Source: Beijerinckiaceae bacterium (GTDB lineage Bacteria > Pseudomonadota > Alphaproteobacteria > Rhizobiales > Beijerinckiaceae). From it: a stretch of DNA of 41,068 nt. The notes under the pieces were generated by a model that was not told the origin of the DNA, searched no databases, and saw only the letters and a list, made by a program, of their open reading frames with translations. Location: positions 1 through 41,068 of the forward strand of contig CANJVX010000027.1 of NCBI GenBank assembly GCA_947478405.1. Reading direction: 5' to 3'. The position numbers and the translations under genes were made by a program. Positions 8,422-19,285 of the stretch are shown piece after piece. The stretch's first letter is position 1; each line of letters starts with the position of its first letter.

Positions 8422-8750
8422 GGGGCTGGGGAACTCGCTCTCAGCTTCGGTTGAGGCCTTTTCGCAAATCGGCGCAAGGAAGTCACGCGGCAGCGTGGAC
8501 GCAGGCGCGGTCACGGAGCGCCCAAGGAAGACCAATGGCTCGGCCTTGCCACGCAAGAGGCATGTCAAATAGGATGAACGAGACCTGCTGAAGACTTGGG
8601 CAAAAACTGGCCCTCGCTTAGGCATGTCGATGAAAGTTCTGGCAAATCAACGATTTACTGCCCTTGCCGCAGCCGCTTTTCATTGACAGGACACAGGCTG
8701 GGACGAAACTAGGGCTTGCGTTTCCGTCCCTCGCCTGAAGGTGTCGCCCT
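8422..8750. other. Divergent intergenic region between psd and the transglutaminase operon
   Basis: About 330 bp if psd starts at 8421. The psd frame continues through 8625 without homology that I recognise. On the plus strand a perfect -35 hexamer TTGACA is present at 8683-8688, but nothing close to a good -10 follows at 16-18 nt, so I do not call a promoter with confidence. SD-like GAAGG occurs at about 8737-8741, before the GTG start at 8751. Confidence 0.5.
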
Positions 8751-11700
8751 GTGTCGATCCGTGTCGCTCTCCATCATGTGACCTCCTACACCTATGACCG
8801 ACCGGTGGCGCTGGGCCCGCAAGTGATCCGGCTGCGTCCGGCCCCCCATTGCCGGACAAAAATCCTCTCCTATTCCCTGAAAGTGACGCCCGCCGATCAT
8901 TTCGTAAATTGGCAGCAGGACCCGCATGGCAATTGGCTGTCGCGCCATGTCTTCGCAGAAAAGACCACGCAATTCAAAATCGAAGTCGATCTGACGGCGG
9001 AAATGTCGGTCATCAATCCGTTCGACTTTTTCATCGAGACGCATGCGGAAGAATTCCCCTTCGCCTATACGCCGGAAGAAGCGATTGAACTGGCGCCCTA
9101 TCTGGTCACCGAACCGCAGGGCAAAAAATTCGAGTCCTATCTCGCGGGCATTTCGCGCGAGCCCCTGCGCACGGTTGATTTTCTTGTGGGCCTCAACACA
9201 AGTCTCCAGCAAGACATTCAATATGTGATCCGCATGGAGCCCGGTGTGCAAACGCCGGAGGAAACACTCACGCTGCGCTCTGGCTCATGCCGCGATTCTG
9301 CTTGGTTGCTGGTGCATCTCGCGCGCCGTCTTGGACTCGCCGCGCGCTTCGTCTCAGGCTATCTCATCCAGCTCAAAGCAGATGTTGATCCGGTCGATGG
9401 CCTCAAAGGTACGGATCATGATTTCACAGATCTTCACGCCTGGGCTGAAATCTATGTGCCGGGCGCAGGCTGGATCGGGCTTGATGCGACCTCTGGCCTT
9501 ATGTGCGGCGAAGGCCATTTGCCGCTAGCGGCCACACCTCATTATCGCTCTGCTGCACCTGTCTCCGGACTTGTCGAGCCAGCACAATGCGAATTCGGCT
9601 TCCACATGCAGGTTGATCGCATCCGCGAGCAACCGCGTGTCACTTTGCCTTTTTCCGATGATGCTTGGTCCAAGCTCGATGAACTGGGTCATGGGGTGGA
9701 TCGCGACCTTAACGCGCAAGATGTGCGGCTCACCATGGGAGGTGAGCCCACCTTCGTGTCCATCGATGATTTTGAATCGGCCGAATGGAACACGAGTGCC
9801 GTTGGCCCGACAAAACGTCTTTATGCCGACACGCTGATCCGCCGCCTGCGCGAACGTTTCGCACCCGGTGGTTTTCTCCATTATGGGCAAGGCAAATGGT
9901 ATCCCGGTGAAAGCCTGCCGCGCTGGGCCTTTGCGCTTTATTGGCGCAAGGATGGCAAGGCGATATGGACCAACCCGGATTTGATCGCAAATGAAAGCGG
10001 CAAAGGTCGCTTCAAAGACAAGATCGCCTTGATTGCGGATGCCGAACGGCTCGCGCATGAAACCGCAACCCGCCTTGGCATTCCCACCGATTGCGCCATG
10101 CCCGCATATGAAGATCCGGCACATTGGATTTTGAAAGAAGCCGAACTGCCGGTGAATGTCGACCCAAGCGATCCCAAGATTGAAGATCCAGAAGCACGTG
10201 CGCGCATGGTGCGCGTGTTTGAACGCGGATTGGCCCATCCCACCGGCTATGTTCTGCCCGTGCAACGCTGGAATGCGGCAGCGGCAAAAACGCCGCGCTG
10301 GAAAAGCGAGAAATGGGCGCTGCGTCGCGGCAAACTCTTTCTGGCGCCCGGCGATTCACCCGCCGGCTTCCGTCTGCCGCTCAATGCGCTGCCCTATGTG
10401 CCGCCCTCCTCTTATCCCTTTATTATGCCACAGGATCCAACCGATAAGCGCGGCCCCCTGCCAGATCCCAATGAGATCCGGCGGGTCTATAGCGAAAGCG
10501 CCAGCGATCCCTCACGTCAGAAACAAAATGAACAAGTTGCCATCGAGGGCGAGGTGCGCACGGCACTCGCCATCGAGCCACGCGACGGTGTACTGCATGT
10601 CTTCATGCCACCCGTGGAACGTCTGGAAGATTACATCGAGCTTCTGGCCGTCATAGAACTGGCCGCGGAAGCCAGCAAAGTGCCCGTGCATATTGAAGGC
10701 TATCCGCCACCGCAGGATCCGCGCATCGAAGTGATCAAGGTCACGCCTGATCCCGGCGTGATCGAAGTCAATGTGCACCCAGCGGCAAGCTGGCGCGAAG
10801 CGGTTGAGAACACGGTTACCCTTTACGAAGAAGCGCGCCAGACACGCCTCGGCACCGACAAATATCTCACCGATGGACGCCACACCGGCACGGGCGGTGG
10901 CAATCATGTCGTGCTGGGCGGCGCGACGCCGATGGATTCACCGTTCCTGCGTCGCCCCGATGTGCTGAAAAGCCTGGTGCTCTATTGGCAGCGCCATCCC
11001 TCGCTCTCTTATCTTTTCTCCGGGCTTTTCATCGGGCCAACGAGCCAGGCACCGCGCATTGATGAAGGGCGTCATGACAGTCTCTATGAATTAGAGATTG
11101 CGCTCTCCCAAGTCCCTTCACCTGATCACGGCCAGACGCCGCTCTGGCTGGTGGACCGCCTGTTTCGCAATCTGCTTGTCGATGTCACCGGCAATACGCA
11201 TCGCGCGGAAATTTGCATCGACAAACTCTTCTCACCCGATGGGCCCACTGGCCGCCTCGGCCTGATCGAATTCCGTTCCTTCGAAATGCCGCCGGATGCG
11301 CGCATGTCGCTCGCCCAGCAATTGCTGTTGCGTGCGCTGATCGCCTGGTTCTGGCGTGAGCCGCAGCAAGGCGATTTCGTGCGCTGGGGCACGGCACTCC
11401 ATGATCGCTTCATGCTGTCGCATTTCGTCTGGGAAGATTTTTCTGGCGTGCTCTCCGATTTGCGCGGAGCTGGCTATGATTTCGATCCGCTCTGGTTCGA
11501 AGCGCAGCGCGAATTCCGTTTCCCCTTCTATGGCGATGTCGAACATGCCGGCGTGACGATGACCTTGCGTCAGGCCTTGGAGCCTTGGCATGTGCTGGGT
11601 GAGGAAGGCGCCATTGGCGGCACCGTGCGCTATGTTGATTCCTCGCTGGACCGGCTCGAACTTCATGCTAGGGGTTTTGTCGCAGGACGCCACATCATCA

Positions 11701-12065
11701 CCTGCAATGGTCGACCTTTGCCGATGACGTCAACGGGTCACAACAATGAGGCTGTGGCGGGGGTGCGCTTTAAAGCCTGGCAACCAGCGTCAGGACTTCA
11801 TCCGGTGATCCCGGTGCATGCACCACTCACATTCGATCTTGTCGATACATGGAACGGTCGCTCGCTGGGTGGCTTTGTCTATCATGTCTCCCATCCGGGC
11901 GGGCGCAATTACGACACTTTCCCCGTCAATTCCTATGAAGCGCAAGCCAGACGCTTGGCCCGGTTCCAGAATCATGGCCATACTCCCGGCCCGATCAATG
12001 TGCGACGGGAGCAACCATTGGCGGAATTCCCGCTAACACTCGATCTCAGGAGGAAACTTGCCTAG
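8751..12065 (+). CDS. Transglutaminase-like protein with C-terminal DUF2126
   Basis: A very large 1104-aa cytoplasmic protein with no signal peptide. Residues 1 to about 100 form the transglutaminase N-terminal beta domain ([12 protein letters not shown]). A papain-like transglutaminase core follows with all three catalytic residues: Cys180 (GSCRDSAW), His229 (LHAWAEIY) and Asp245 (GLDATSG). From about residue 300 to the end it matches the DUF2126 type, with blocks such as [25 protein letters not shown] and GGNHVVLGG. The start is GTG with GAAGG 9 nt upstream. It opens a three-gene operon and overlaps the next gene by 8 nt. Such proteins occur beside ATP-grasp and alpha-E genes and have been proposed to act in peptide modification (Iyer and colleagues, amidoligase survey); no activity is proven here. 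Confidence 0.92.
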   Translation: MSIRVALHHVTSYTYDRPVALGPQVIRLRPAPHCRTKILSYSLKVTPADHFVNWQQDPHGNWLSRHVFAEKTTQFKIEVDLTAEMSVINPFDFFIETHAEEFPFAYTPEEAIELAPYLVTEPQGKKFESYLAGISREPLRTVDFLVGLNTSLQQDIQYVIRMEPGVQTPEETLTLRSGSCRDSAWLLVHLARRLGLAARFVSGYLIQLKADVDPVDGLKGTDHDFTDLHAWAEIYVPGAGWIGLDATSGLMCGEGHLPLAATPHYRSAAPVSGLVEPAQCEFGFHMQVDRIREQPRVTLPFSDDAWSKLDELGHGVDRDLNAQDVRLTMGGEPTFVSIDDFESAEWNTSAVGPTKRLYADTLIRRLRERFAPGGFLHYGQGKWYPGESLPRWAFALYWRKDGKAIWTNPDLIANESGKGRFKDKIALIADAERLAHETATRLGIPTDCAMPAYEDPAHWILKEAELPVNVDPSDPKIEDPEARARMVRVFERGLAHPTGYVLPVQRWNAAAAKTPRWKSEKWALRRGKLFLAPGDSPAGFRLPLNALPYVPPSSYPFIMPQDPTDKRGPLPDPNEIRRVYSESASDPSRQKQNEQVAIEGEVRTALAIEPRDGVLHVFMPPVERLEDYIELLAVIELAAEASKVPVHIEGYPPPQDPRIEVIKVTPDPGVIEVNVHPAASWREAVENTVTLYEEARQTRLGTDKYLTDGRHTGTGGGNHVVLGGATPMDSPFLRRPDVLKSLVLYWQRHPSLSYLFSGLFIGPTSQAPRIDEGRHDSLYELEIALSQVPSPDHGQTPLWLVDRLFRNLLVDVTGNTHRAEICIDKLFSPDGPTGRLGLIEFRSFEMPPDARMSLAQQLLLRALIAWFWREPQQGDFVRWGTALHDRFMLSHFVWEDFSGVLSDLRGAGYDFDPLWFEAQREFRFPFYGDVEHAGVTMTLRQALEPWHVLGEEGAIGGTVRYVDSSLDRLELHARGFVAGRHIITCNGRPLPMTSTGHNNEAVAGVRFKAWQPASGLHPVIPVHAPLTFDLVDTWNGRSLGGFVYHVSHPGGRNYDTFPVNSYEAQARRLARFQNHGHTPGPINVRREQPLAEFPLTLDLRRKLA
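12048..12053 (+). promoter_or_regulatory. Strong Shine-Dalgarno that fixes a TTG start
   Basis: AGGAGG at 12048-12053, inside the end of the upstream gene, is followed after 4 nt by TTG at 12058. No ATG or GTG in this frame lies at a comparable spacing, and the predicted protein frame is open from here, so this site decides the TTG start of the ATP-grasp/alpha-E gene. Confidence 0.8.
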
Positions 12066-14592
12066 CGAAAGCGCCGCGCCGCGCAACCGCGATCGTCGGC
12101 AAAATGGTGGCTCGCCGCGCCGCGTCGAAAGCTGGACGGCAGGATACCAAGCCTTGCCTGGAGTCCCCGATGAATTCATCGACGGGAACGGGAAACCGCG
12201 CGCGCATTGGCAAGCTTTCCTCAACGCGCTGTCACGCATCGAAGATGATCAGATCGACCGTCGCTTTGCCGCAGCTGACCGACATATTCGCGATCTCGGC
12301 GTCTCCTATCGCGTTTATGGCGAAACCAATGAGCGCTCTTGGCCGCTCTCGCATGTCCCGTTGCTCATTCCCGAACGCGACTGGAACGAGATTGCAGCAG
12401 GGGTCACCCAACGCGCCGAATTGATGGAGCGGATTCTCGCTGATGTGTATGGCGAGGGAAACTTGGTGAATGAAGGCGCCCTGCCCGCAGCTGCCGTGAC
12501 CGGCAGCGCGGATTTCATGCGCCCCATGCAAGGCGTGAAAGCGCCGGGCGGCCGCTGGCTGCGACTGTTTGCATGCGATATCGGGCGTGGTCCCGATGGG
12601 CGCTGGTGGGTGCTGGGCGACCGCGCGCAAGCGCCATCCGGCTCAGGCTATGCCCTGGAAAATCGCCTCGTTCTGTCGCGTGCCTTTCCCAATCTTTATC
12701 GCGATATGAATGTGCAGCGGCTCGCGCCCTTCTTCCGCGAATTCCGCAAGGGTCTGGCCGATTCCGCCACGCGCCCTGAACCTCGCATCTGCCTTCTCAC
12801 TCCTGGACCCTATAGCCAGACCTATTTCGAACAGGCCTATCTTGCTCGCTATCTTGGTCTTCTCCTCGTCGAGGGTGATGATCTCATCGTGCAGGATGGC
12901 ATGGTGCATGTGCGCACCATTGCCGGCCTGAAGCGCGCCGATGTCATCTGGCGCCGCGTCGATGCGGATTGGTGTGATCCGCTCGAAGCCAATGCTGCCT
13001 CTCATCTGGGTGTGCCCGGCCTCATTCAGGCGATCCGCAACGGCACGGTGACGGTCGCCAATATGCCTGGCACTGGCCTTGTAGAATCGCGCGCCCTTCT
13101 GGGCTTCATGCCCGCGCTGTGCAAACGCCTATTGGGCGAAGAGCTGCGCCTGCCCAATATCGCGACGTGGTGGTGTGGTCAGGAGAGCGAGCGCAAGCAA
13201 GTGCTCGAACGCCTTGATGAGCTGGTCATTTCCAGCGCCTTCTCCGAAACGCTGCCGGGAATGAAAGGCCAGCGCAATCTCATCGGCGCTGATCTCGATG
13301 CGCAGGCGCGCGCGCGCCTCATGGCTGACCTCGACAATCGCGCGATTGATTATGTCGGTCAAGAAATGGTGCAATTGTCGACCACGCCCGTATGGGACAA
13401 CGGAAAGCTGACACCGCGACCCTTCGTGCTGCGCGTTTATGCAGCGGCGACTGAAAATGGCTGGGAAGTCATGCCCGGCGGATTCTGCCGAGTCTCCGAT
13501 CAAGGTGATGCACGTGCAGTTTCCATGGGGGAAGGTGTGCAATCGGCCGATGCATGGGTGCTCGCTGACAAGCCGGTAGAAATGACAACTCTTCTGCCCA
13601 CAGGCGATTCTGTGCGCGTGCGCCGTCTGCTCGGCAATCTGCCGAGCCGCGCCGCTGACAATCTGTTTTGGCTCGGCCGCTATATGGAGCGCGCCGAAGC
13701 GACGTTGCGCATCGTGCGTTGCCTGTGTGCACGCATCATGGATCCTGATTCAATGACGGGCGGCGGGCGCCAATCGACCATCCGACTTGTGCGTATGCTG
13801 AGTTCATGGGGGGCTGTGCCGCCGGAAATGGCCGAAGCCAGCACGGCAGAAATCGCCGCCACCGCGCTCCATGATAGGGCGCAAGTGGGCTCGTCTTTGG
13901 CCATCGCCACGGCTGCGCGCCGTGCAGCAGGCGTCATCCGGGAACGTCTGTCGCCAGATGCCTGGCTCTTGCTCAGTTCCTTGGAAACACGCCTCACCAA
14001 AGAAGATGTCAAATCTCTGCCCGAAGCTGAAGCCTATGATCAGGCCGACGCGGCGCTTCGCATCATCGCGGCCCTGTCGGGTCTCTATCAGGAAAATACC
14101 AATCGCGTGGCGGGCTGGCGTTTTCTCGACATGGGAAAACGCGTCGAGCGCGCCATCAACACCTGCCGATTTGCGCGCACATTCGCCGACAAGGATGCAA
14201 CGGCCGAAAATCTCGACGTCCTGCTCGATCTGATCGATTCACAAATCACTTATCGCTCGCGCTATCTGATTGGCGTGGCGCTGGCGCCTGTGCGCGACAT
14301 GGTTCTGCTTGATACATTCAATCCGCGCTCTGTCGCCTTCCAGGCGGAGCGCATCAATGAACATCTGGCCACTCTGCCAATCTTGCAAGAGGACGGCATT
14401 CTGGAAGCCCCCAGTCGCTTGTCTGTGAAGATCGTCTCCGACCTGAAGGTCGAAGCTGCGGATCATCTCGACCAGCAAAAAATTCTGGCCGTAGAGCAGC
14501 GCCTCATGGCGCTCGCAGAAGCGATTGCGCAGCGCTACTTTCTGCAAGGCGCGGGCGCGACGCGGCAAGGCCGCGAAATGGATCTGGCATGA
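12058..14592 (+). CDS. Fused circularly permuted ATP-grasp and alpha-E domain protein
   Basis: The 844-aa protein joins two parts that are separate genes in many genomes. Residues about 60-470 correspond to the circularly permuted ATP-grasp type (COG2308-like), with [33 protein letters not shown] and the [15 protein letters not shown] block. Residues about 520-840 form the all-helical alpha-E (DUF403) domain, beginning [23 protein letters not shown]-grasp enzymes usually form amide bonds through acyl-phosphates, so an amidoligase or peptide ligase role is plausible but unproven. The start is TTG behind AGGAGG, overlapping the upstream gene by 8 nt; the stop overlaps the next ATG as ATGA at 14589-14592. 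This tight coupling argues for a fixed stoichiometric set. Confidence 0.92.
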   Translation: MPSESAAPRNRDRRQNGGSPRRVESWTAGYQALPGVPDEFIDGNGKPRAHWQAFLNALSRIEDDQIDRRFAAADRHIRDLGVSYRVYGETNERSWPLSHVPLLIPERDWNEIAAGVTQRAELMERILADVYGEGNLVNEGALPAAAVTGSADFMRPMQGVKAPGGRWLRLFACDIGRGPDGRWWVLGDRAQAPSGSGYALENRLVLSRAFPNLYRDMNVQRLAPFFREFRKGLADSATRPEPRICLLTPGPYSQTYFEQAYLARYLGLLLVEGDDLIVQDGMVHVRTIAGLKRADVIWRRVDADWCDPLEANAASHLGVPGLIQAIRNGTVTVANMPGTGLVESRALLGFMPALCKRLLGEELRLPNIATWWCGQESERKQVLERLDELVISSAFSETLPGMKGQRNLIGADLDAQARARLMADLDNRAIDYVGQEMVQLSTTPVWDNGKLTPRPFVLRVYAAATENGWEVMPGGFCRVSDQGDARAVSMGEGVQSADAWVLADKPVEMTTLLPTGDSVRVRRLLGNLPSRAADNLFWLGRYMERAEATLRIVRCLCARIMDPDSMTGGGRQSTIRLVRMLSSWGAVPPEMAEASTAEIAATALHDRAQVGSSLAIATAARRAAGVIRERLSPDAWLLLSSLETRLTKEDVKSLPEAEAYDQADAALRIIAALSGLYQENTNRVAGWRFLDMGKRVERAINTCRFARTFADKDATAENLDVLLDLIDSQITYRSRYLIGVALAPVRDMVLLDTFNPRSVAFQAERINEHLATLPILQEDGILEAPSRLSVKIVSDLKVEAADHLDQQKILAVEQRLMALAEAIAQRYFLQGAGATRQGREMDLA

Positions 14593-15509
14593 TCTACGAT
14601 ATTCGCCACGTCACGACCTATCGCTACGATTCACCGGTCTCGGCCGCGCGTTGCACATTGCGTCTTCTACCCTCCAATGATGATGGCCAGCGTGTCTTCG
14701 ACAGCGGGCTTGAGGTGGCCCCGCATCCTGCCTCGGTTATCGAGCGCGCAGATTTCTTTGGCGCACGCGTCGCACAAGTCACGATTGCCAGCACGCATCG
14801 CGAATTGCGCATCACCGCTTTGTCACGTGTTGAAGTGGAGCGTCGCCCTGCACCGGCTGGCGAATTGACCCCGGGTTGGGAAAATGTGCGCCAGAATGCA
14901 TCCGCATCTAATGCACTGGGGCCAAAAGCGCCGGCGCATTATCTTTATCCAAGCCGCGTCGTGCCGTTGCACGCGCCAGCAACCGCTTATGCGAAGGAAA
15001 GCTTTTCGCAAGGGCGCCCGATAGTGGAAGCGGCCGCTGAGCTGATGACCCGCATCCGCAACGACTTCAAATATGATCCCAAAGCGACAGCCGTCTCGAC
15101 GCCCTTGTCAGAAGCATTTGAAGCTAGAGGCGGCGTCTGCCAGGATTTTGCCCATATTATGATTGCGGCTTTGCGCGGTCTTGGCCTGCCTGCTGCTTAT
15201 GTGTCGGGCTATATCCGCACCCTGCCACCCGCGGGCAAACCACGCCTCGTTGGCACAGATGCCTCGCATGCTTGGGTGTCGCTCTGGTGCGGAGAAGCTT
15301 TCGGCTGGCTTGATTTCGATCCCACCAATGCGTTGATGGCCGGCAATGATCACATCGTTATCGCGCGCGGACGTGATTATGCAGATGTGTCGCCGATCGA
15401 TGGCGTGATCCTGGCGTCAGGCAATCAAACGCTGACCGTCAGTGTGGATGTGGCCCCCAGCCAACGCATGGCCAATGATCCGCCTGCACATATTGAGGCA
15501 TTGGTTTAG
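14589..15509 (+). CDS. Transglutaminase family protein, short form
   Basis: A 306-aa paralogue of the N-terminal part of the first operon gene. It has the beta-rich N-terminal domain (IRHVTTYRYDSPV) and a transglutaminase core with a complete triad: Cys184 (GVCQDFAH), His227 (ASHAWVSL) and Asp244 (DFDPTNA). No signal peptide or membrane helix is visible. It is the third gene of the operon and starts within the ATP-grasp/alpha-E stop codon. Bacterial members of this class may be proteases or amide-bond transferases; the substrate is unknown. Its end converges on the ABC transporter gene with a gap of 16 nt. Confidence 0.92.
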   Translation: MIYDIRHVTTYRYDSPVSAARCTLRLLPSNDDGQRVFDSGLEVAPHPASVIERADFFGARVAQVTIASTHRELRITALSRVEVERRPAPAGELTPGWENVRQNASASNALGPKAPAHYLYPSRVVPLHAPATAYAKESFSQGRPIVEAAAELMTRIRNDFKYDPKATAVSTPLSEAFEARGGVCQDFAHIMIAALRGLGLPAAYVSGYIRTLPPAGKPRLVGTDASHAWVSLWCGEAFGWLDFDPTNALMAGNDHIVIARGRDYADVSPIDGVILASGNQTLTVSVDVAPSQRMANDPPAHIEALV

Positions 15510-15525
15510 GCCATCATTGCGAGCG

Positions 15526-17421
15526 TTATATTTCGATGGCCACCCGCGCACTCTGGCCTTCTTCTTCGGCCGCACGACGCAAAGCTTCCTGCGCAGCATC
15601 AACTTCGCGCTGGCGGTTCCACATGGCCTGATAGACACCACCCCGCGCCAGAAGCGCTTCGTGGCGACCGCGTTCGACAATCTCGCCCTTGTCGAGTACG
15701 AGAATTTCGTCCGCATTCACAATGGTCGACAGGCGATGAGCGATCACAAGCGTTGTGCGACCCCTCGAGACGCGATCAAGTGCAGTCTGAATTTCGCGCT
15801 CGGTAAACGAATCCAGCGCAGAGGTTGCTTCATCCAGAATAAGGATGGGCGGGCCTTTCAAAATGGTGCGCGCAATCGCAACGCGCTGCTTTTCACCACC
15901 CGACAATTTTAAGCCGCGCTCGCCGACCTGCGCCTTGTAGCCATTGGGCACGGAGCGGATGAAATCATCGATCTGCGCAGATTTAGCGGCCTCGAAGACT
16001 TCTTCTTCCGTCGCATCCCAGCGTCCATAACGGATGTTATAGGCAATTGTGTCATTGAACAGGACGGTATCTTGCGGAACCATGCCAATCGCGTCACGCA
16101 GAGATTCCTGCGTGACCGATGAGATCTCTTGGCCATCAATGGTGATGTGGCCCGATTGCAGATCATAGAAGCGGAACAACAGGCGCGAGATCGTCGATTT
16201 GCCCGCGCCCGAGGGACCCACGATGGCGAGCGTCTTGCCTGCCGGCACTTCGAAACTAATGCCCTTGAGAATCGCGCGCTTAGGATCATAAGAGAAATGC
16301 ACATTATCGAATTTCACATGTCCGGCTGCGACCTTCAACGGCTTCGCATCAGGGCTGTCCTTAATCTCGGGGTGCTGACCCAGAATCGTAAACATCATTT
16401 CAATGTCGATCACCGCCTGCTTGATCTCGCGATAGACCATGCCCATGAAATTCAACGGCTGGTAGAGCTGGATCATCATCGCATTGACCAGAACGAAATC
16501 GCCAATCGTATTGCGCCCATCGCGAATGCCCATGATGCACAGGATCATCACCGTCATCAGTCCAAGAGAAAAGATGAAACCCTGACCTGAATTCAGCACC
16601 GAGAGCGAGACATAGCTCGACACGCTGTTGCGCTCATAGCGCTCCATCGAGCGATCATAGCGCTGCGCTTCGCGCGCCTCGGCTCCGAAATATTTCACCG
16701 TTTCATAATTCAGAAGCGAGTCGATGGCCTTTGTATTGGCATCCGTATCGCTCTCATTCATGTTGCGGCGGATGGAAATACGCCAGTCCGTCGCAATCGT
16801 GGTGAATTTCAGATAGGCGAGGATCATGACGATCACCGCCAACGCATAGCGCCAATCAAATTCAAAGAAGAAGACGGCCAGAATCAGCGCGAATTCTACC
16901 ACTGTCGGCACACCAGTGAGCATGGACATGCGCACGATCTGCTGGATCGCTTCGCGACCGCGCTCAAGAACGCGCGTCAGCCCGCCCGTCTTGCGCTCCA
17001 GATGAAAGCGCAGTGAAAGCTGGTGCAGATGGACGAACAATTCGTTAGCGATACGCCGCACAGCATGCATGGCAACGGCAGCAAACAATGCGTCACGAGC
17101 CTGCGTGAAGAACTGCATGAAGATGCGCAGCAAGGTATAGACAACCACCACCGCAATCGGCCCAACGAGAATCGCCGGCAGCGGCACATCGGCCTTGGGA
17201 TCGGTTATGAGATCGGTTGTCCATTTGAACGAATAGGGCACAGCAATGGTGACAAATTTCGCGATCAACAACAGCGCCAGCGCACCCAGCACCCGGAATT
17301 TCAGATCGGTGCGCTCACCGGGCCAGATATAAGGCCACAAATGCTTCACCGTGGTGGCGAGCGAGGCATCGGCCTTGATGTTGCTGAAGGAGGACGAGTT
17401 CTGCTTGTGGTGCGGCGTCAT
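15526..17421 (-). CDS. Atm1-type ABC exporter (fused permease and ATPase)
   Basis: A 631-aa half-transporter. The N-terminal membrane domain has about six helices and carries the Atm1/HMT signature region (NYETVKYFGAEAREAQRYD, then LNSGQGFIFSLG). The ATPase domain shows Walker A GPSGAGKST, the Q-loop VPQDT, signature LSGGEKQR and Walker B ILILDEATSALD, plus the switch His in AHRLS. Bacterial Atm1 proteins export glutathione-linked metals or persulfides; the assignment rests on the family signature. The frame continues to 17472, but ATG at 17421 begins a more usual N-terminus. It lies downstream of the LysM gene on the same strand, 134 nt apart. Confidence 0.9.
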   Translation of the reverse strand: MTPHHKQNSSSFSNIKADASLATTVKHLWPYIWPGERTDLKFRVLGALALLLIAKFVTIAVPYSFKWTTDLITDPKADVPLPAILVGPIAVVVVYTLLRIFMQFFTQARDALFAAVAMHAVRRIANELFVHLHQLSLRFHLERKTGGLTRVLERGREAIQQIVRMSMLTGVPTVVEFALILAVFFFEFDWRYALAVIVMILAYLKFTTIATDWRISIRRNMNESDTDANTKAIDSLLNYETVKYFGAEAREAQRYDRSMERYERNSVSSYVSLSVLNSGQGFIFSLGLMTVMILCIMGIRDGRNTIGDFVLVNAMMIQLYQPLNFMGMVYREIKQAVIDIEMMFTILGQHPEIKDSPDAKPLKVAAGHVKFDNVHFSYDPKRAILKGISFEVPAGKTLAIVGPSGAGKSTISRLLFRFYDLQSGHITIDGQEISSVTQESLRDAIGMVPQDTVLFNDTIAYNIRYGRWDATEEEVFEAAKSAQIDDFIRSVPNGYKAQVGERGLKLSGGEKQRVAIARTILKGPPILILDEATSALDSFTEREIQTALDRVSRGRTTLVIAHRLSTIVNADEILVLDKGEIVERGRHEALLARGGVYQAMWNRQREVDAAQEALRRAAEEEGQSARVAIEI

Positions 17422-17555
17422 GTTGTTCTTTGGGTGCCAGCCTGCCACGCCCCGAGAGGCGCACAAGATCATCAGGGAAAGTCAGGTGGTAGATATAGGC
17501 GCAAAAGCGCCTCCATGCACCCCAGCCGGGATGCAGAACACACAGGCAAGCGCCC

Positions 17556-18593
17556 TCAATTGGGTTTTGCGCCGCCCGGAACCACCAAAATCTGGTTGGG
17601 GTAAATCAACGAAGGGTCGCGGATTTGGTTCGTATTGGCCGCATAGATTTGCGTGTAGCGATAGCCTGAGCCCAAAAGGCGCTGGCTGATCCGCCACAGG
17701 CTGTCGCCAGGTTGCACGGTTACGCTCTGAACCTCGGTGAGGACGGCATGGGAGGCGCTGGGTGCCAGACCCGCTTGTGCAAAACCTAAGGGGCGGGCGG
17801 GATAATCAAAAGGCACTTCAACCTGCGCCAGAATTTGGCCCGCGCCATCCAGCTGATCAGCCCTGACGGCATAGGCACCTGCCGCCATGCCCTTTTCAAT
17901 CTTCAATGACCAGCGACCATCTGGCCCGGCCTGAACATGGGCGAGCGCTGTGCCGTTCAGCGAAAGGCGAATCTGCGCCCCCGGCGTGCCTGAACCCGTG
18001 GCGTAAAAACCACCTGCCTCATCTGCCTCCACCGAGCGAATGGCCAGCACAATCGGGACCACCGCCTGCGCTTTGCTTGCCGCTGACGCCGGCGTGCGAT
18101 CGGACAAAATCCGCGTTGGCGCGCCGGGCTCAGTCAGCGCAACCACAGGCTCGCCTTTGCCATTCTTAGGCAGGGCCACAGCGACAGTCTGTGCACGCTC
18201 GGCCGGCTTGCCGTTCATCGTCAGGCTCAGCAGATGCTCGCCCGGATTCAGCGCCGGCGGCACAATAACAAATTGTCCATTCAGATCGGCGGTCACGGTC
18301 GCAATGATCACGCCATTATTGAGCAATTGCACCTGCGCACCAGGCTCGGCCCGGCCGGCAACCACCGTCGAACCATCAGGTTCCACACTCACAATATCGA
18401 ACGTAGCGACAACAGGTTGAGCGGGAGCTGGTCGTGGTGCGTCAGCCGGTTTCTGTGCAGGCATGACGACAGGCGTCGTGACGGCAAACAATTGCGGTGA
18501 TTGCTCCATTGCGCGCCAAGCCAGAAACGCAATAGCCCCCACGGCCAAAGCCGTGCTGACACCGAACAAAAGGGGCCGCGATTGCGCCTGCAT
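17556..18593 (-). CDS. Membrane-anchored LysM protein with Ig-like repeats
   Basis: The 345-aa protein has a short basic start, one N-terminal hydrophobic helix (about residues 8-27) and a Pro/Ala-rich linker. Two beta-rich repeats of Ig/Big type follow (GSTVVAGRAEPGAQVQLLNN and GFYATGSGTPGAQIRLSLNG). A C-terminal LysM domain covers about residues 289-340 (VQPGDSLWRISQRLLGSG, ending IYPNQILVVPG). It probably faces the periplasm and binds peptidoglycan. AAGGCGAC stands before the ATG. This architecture is frequent in alphaproteobacteria, often annotated only as LysM peptidoglycan-binding protein; a precise role is not known. Confidence 0.9.
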   Translation of the reverse strand: MQAQSRPLLFGVSTALAVGAIAFLAWRAMEQSPQLFAVTTPVVMPAQKPADAPRPAPAQPVVATFDIVSVEPDGSTVVAGRAEPGAQVQLLNNGVIIATVTADLNGQFVIVPPALNPGEHLLSLTMNGKPAERAQTVAVALPKNGKGEPVVALTEPGAPTRILSDRTPASAASKAQAVVPIVLAIRSVEADEAGGFYATGSGTPGAQIRLSLNGTALAHVQAGPDGRWSLKIEKGMAAGAYAVRADQLDGAGQILAQVEVPFDYPARPLGFAQAGLAPSASHAVLTEVQSVTVQPGDSLWRISQRLLGSGYRYTQIYAANTNQIRDPSLIYPNQILVVPGGAKPN

Positions 18594-18697
18594 GTCGCCT
18601 TGCTCAAATTGAACCAGAATGAAGTCTAATCCGACACCGCGCTGAAAGCCAGAGCCCGTGTCTTGACCTCGTCATAAGGCAAAGCGAAAAGGAAAAC

Positions 18698-19285
18698 ATG
18701 ACTGAGATTCGCAACATCTGCGTGTACTGCGGCTCCGCTAACGGCGTTGATGCTCTTTTCGTGGCAGCAGCCGCCGAGCTGGGCCGCGCCATGGCCGAAC
18801 ACGGAATTGGCCTTGTTTACGGCGGTGGGGACAATGGCCTGATGGGCACAATTGCCCGCGCCGTGCTCGACCATGGCGGGCATGTAACAGGTGTCATCCC
18901 CAGTTTCTTGCGCAAACGCGAATCCATGCTGGAGACAGCCCAAGAACTCGTGCTGGTGGATGACATGCATACGCGCAAGCGCATCATGTTTGAGCGCGCT
19001 GACGCCTTCGTGGCTTTACCCGGCGGCATTGGCACGTTGGAAGAACTGGTCGAACAATTGACCTGGGTGCAGCTCGGCCGCCATGGCAAGCCTGTGCTCG
19101 TCGCCGATGTCGGCGGGTTCTGGAAACCTTTACTGTCGCTCTTTGCACATATGCGCGAGCATGGCTTTATCCGCGAGGAATTCGAATTGCGCTATCTCGT
19201 CTCAGAAAAAATGAGCGATGTCGTGCCCATGCTGAAACAGGCCGCAGCCCGCAGCCAGACACGCGCACTCGACGAGCGCTTTTAA
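18698..19285 (+). CDS. LOG-family Rossmann protein (cytokinin riboside 5'-monophosphate phosphoribohydrolase type)
   Basis: A 195-aa TIGR00730/LOG-family protein. The nucleotide-binding signature PGGIGTLEE is at residues 108-116, preceded by VYGGGDNGLMG (40-50) and RKRIMFERADAFVALP. Characterised LOG proteins remove ribose-5-phosphate from nucleoside monophosphates; many bacterial members are uncharacterised. The SD AAAAGGAAAAC precedes the ATG. Its TAA overlaps the citramalate synthase stop on the other strand by 3 nt (19283-19285 against 19282-19284). Confidence 0.92.
   Translation: MTEIRNICVYCGSANGVDALFVAAAAELGRAMAEHGIGLVYGGGDNGLMGTIARAVLDHGGHVTGVIPSFLRKRESMLETAQELVLVDDMHTRKRIMFERADAFVALPGGIGTLEELVEQLTWVQLGRHGKPVLVADVGGFWKPLLSLFAHMREHGFIREEFELRYLVSEKMSDVVPMLKQAAARSQTRALDERF

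Noticed and set aside
8422-8625. N-terminal extension of Psd
   Set aside because: The frame is open but the residues show no conservation, no membrane segment and no SD; the family is normally about 232 aa.
15514-15525. TCATTGCGAGCG between two convergent genes, like half of the palindromic repeat
   Set aside because: Only 12 nt with no second arm; could be a remnant but cannot be told from chance.
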